Part shown: piece by piece, positions 5,956 to 6,048 of the stretch
How positions within the stretch are numbered: position 1 is the stretch's first letter
Layout: each line of letters begins with the position of its first letter
Assembly (NCBI GenBank): GCA_051892875.1
Contig: JBJFGR010000144.1
Location: 1-6,048, forward strand
Reading direction: 5' to 3'
Source: JBJFGR01 sp051892875
Lineage (GTDB): Bacteria; Pseudomonadota; Gammaproteobacteria; Enterobacterales; Succinivibrionaceae
Length of the DNA: 6,048 bases
Made by a program: the position numbers and the translations under genes
Notes under the pieces: generated by a model
Told to the model about the DNA's origin: nothing
Seen by the model: only the letters and a program-made list of their open reading frames with translations
The model's database searches: none

Positions 5956-5980
5956 AAATACTAAGTTATAAATATTTCAT

Positions 5981-6048
5981 GGGGAGTAAACATCATTTTG
6001 TGTAAACTGTGATTTAACTCTTAAAAACCAGCTTTTCCATTCGCTCCT
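5981..6048 (-). mobile_element. possible terminal end of an IS256-family insertion sequence
   Basis: Base composition and pattern change after the Sel1 gene. GGGGAGTAAACATCATTTTG (5981-6000) continues into TGTAAACTGTG (6001-6011). From memory, TTTGTGTAAAC near the tip is characteristic of IS256-family (Mutator-type) terminal repeats. GTAAAC occurs twice, 16 bases apart (5986 and 6002). A minus-strand reading frame stops at 6014, just inside this end, as transposase genes of the family do. The other end lies outside the window, so the inverted repeat and target duplication cannot be checked. It could also be an unrelated intergenic sequence. Confidence 0.4.
6014..6048 (-). CDS. partial: possible C-terminus of an IS256-family transposase
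   Basis: Only the last ten codons and the stop (TAA, 6016-6014) are in the window; they read ERMEKLVFKS. Many IS256-family transposases end shortly after a phenylalanine-acidic-arginine-hydrophobic motif (for example FGDRL or FEDRM), and ERM would fit it. The segment is too short for a firm call. The two other minus-strand frames through the edge have no resemblance that I recognise. The call depends mainly on the adjacent repeat-like end. Confidence 0.25.
   Translation of the reverse strand, partial: ERMEKLVFKS

Noticed and set aside
1..6048. CRISPR array, tRNA, rRNA, toxin-antitoxin or phage genes
   Set aside because: No regularly spaced repeats, no cloverleaf arms, and no additional convincing reading frames in the gaps.

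Overview
The window is very AT-rich (roughly 28-32% G+C in the stretches I counted) and looks like a bacterial chromosome segment. The adenine phosphoribosyltransferase closely follows the enterobacterial type, down to its FPGH carboxyl end. The HAD phosphatase carries the GDxxRDIxxG and GYIHP signatures I associate with gammaproteobacterial Gph/MupP proteins. The last gene encodes an exported, membrane-anchored Sel1-repeat protein, which fits a Gram-negative cell. MetF looks more like the Firmicutes/Clostridia branch of its family, so the methionine operon may have a different history. My best guess is an AT-rich gammaproteobacterium; I cannot name the genus.

Layout. Positions 1-137 hold at most a 27-codon reading frame, in frame with and just after the apt stop. 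apt (138-680) is on the minus strand. A 373-base divergent intergenic region (681-1053) carries candidate promoters for both flanking genes and a small GNRA-loop hairpin. The HAD phosphatase (1054-1728) is on the plus strand. A 254-base leader (1729-1982) has several inverted repeats. It is followed by metE (1983-4262) and metF (4249-5112), which overlap by 14 bases and form an operon. A 123-base gap holds a long imperfect inverted repeat and an extended -10 promoter with a GC-rich discriminator. The Sel1 gene (5236-5955) follows. The last ~70 bases look like one end of an IS256-family element with the final codons of a minus-strand transposase.

How the genes work together. MetF reduces 5,10-methylene-tetrahydrofolate to 5-methyl-tetrahydrofolate. 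MetE, the cobalamin-independent synthase, uses that methyl group to turn homocysteine into methionine. The overlapping pair is therefore a complete two-step route to the last reaction of methionine synthesis without vitamin B12. Apt salvages adenine. The HAD enzyme either clears 2-phosphoglycolate or dephosphorylates MurNAc-6-phosphate in wall recycling. The Sel1 protein is unrelated to these pathways; it is probably a periplasmic scaffold tethered to the inner membrane.

I found no convincing new multi-gene system. The genes are mostly housekeeping. The points most worth a second look are regulatory: the repeated octamer in the metE leader, the hairpin early in metF, the promoter architecture of the Sel1 gene and the possible IS end beside it.
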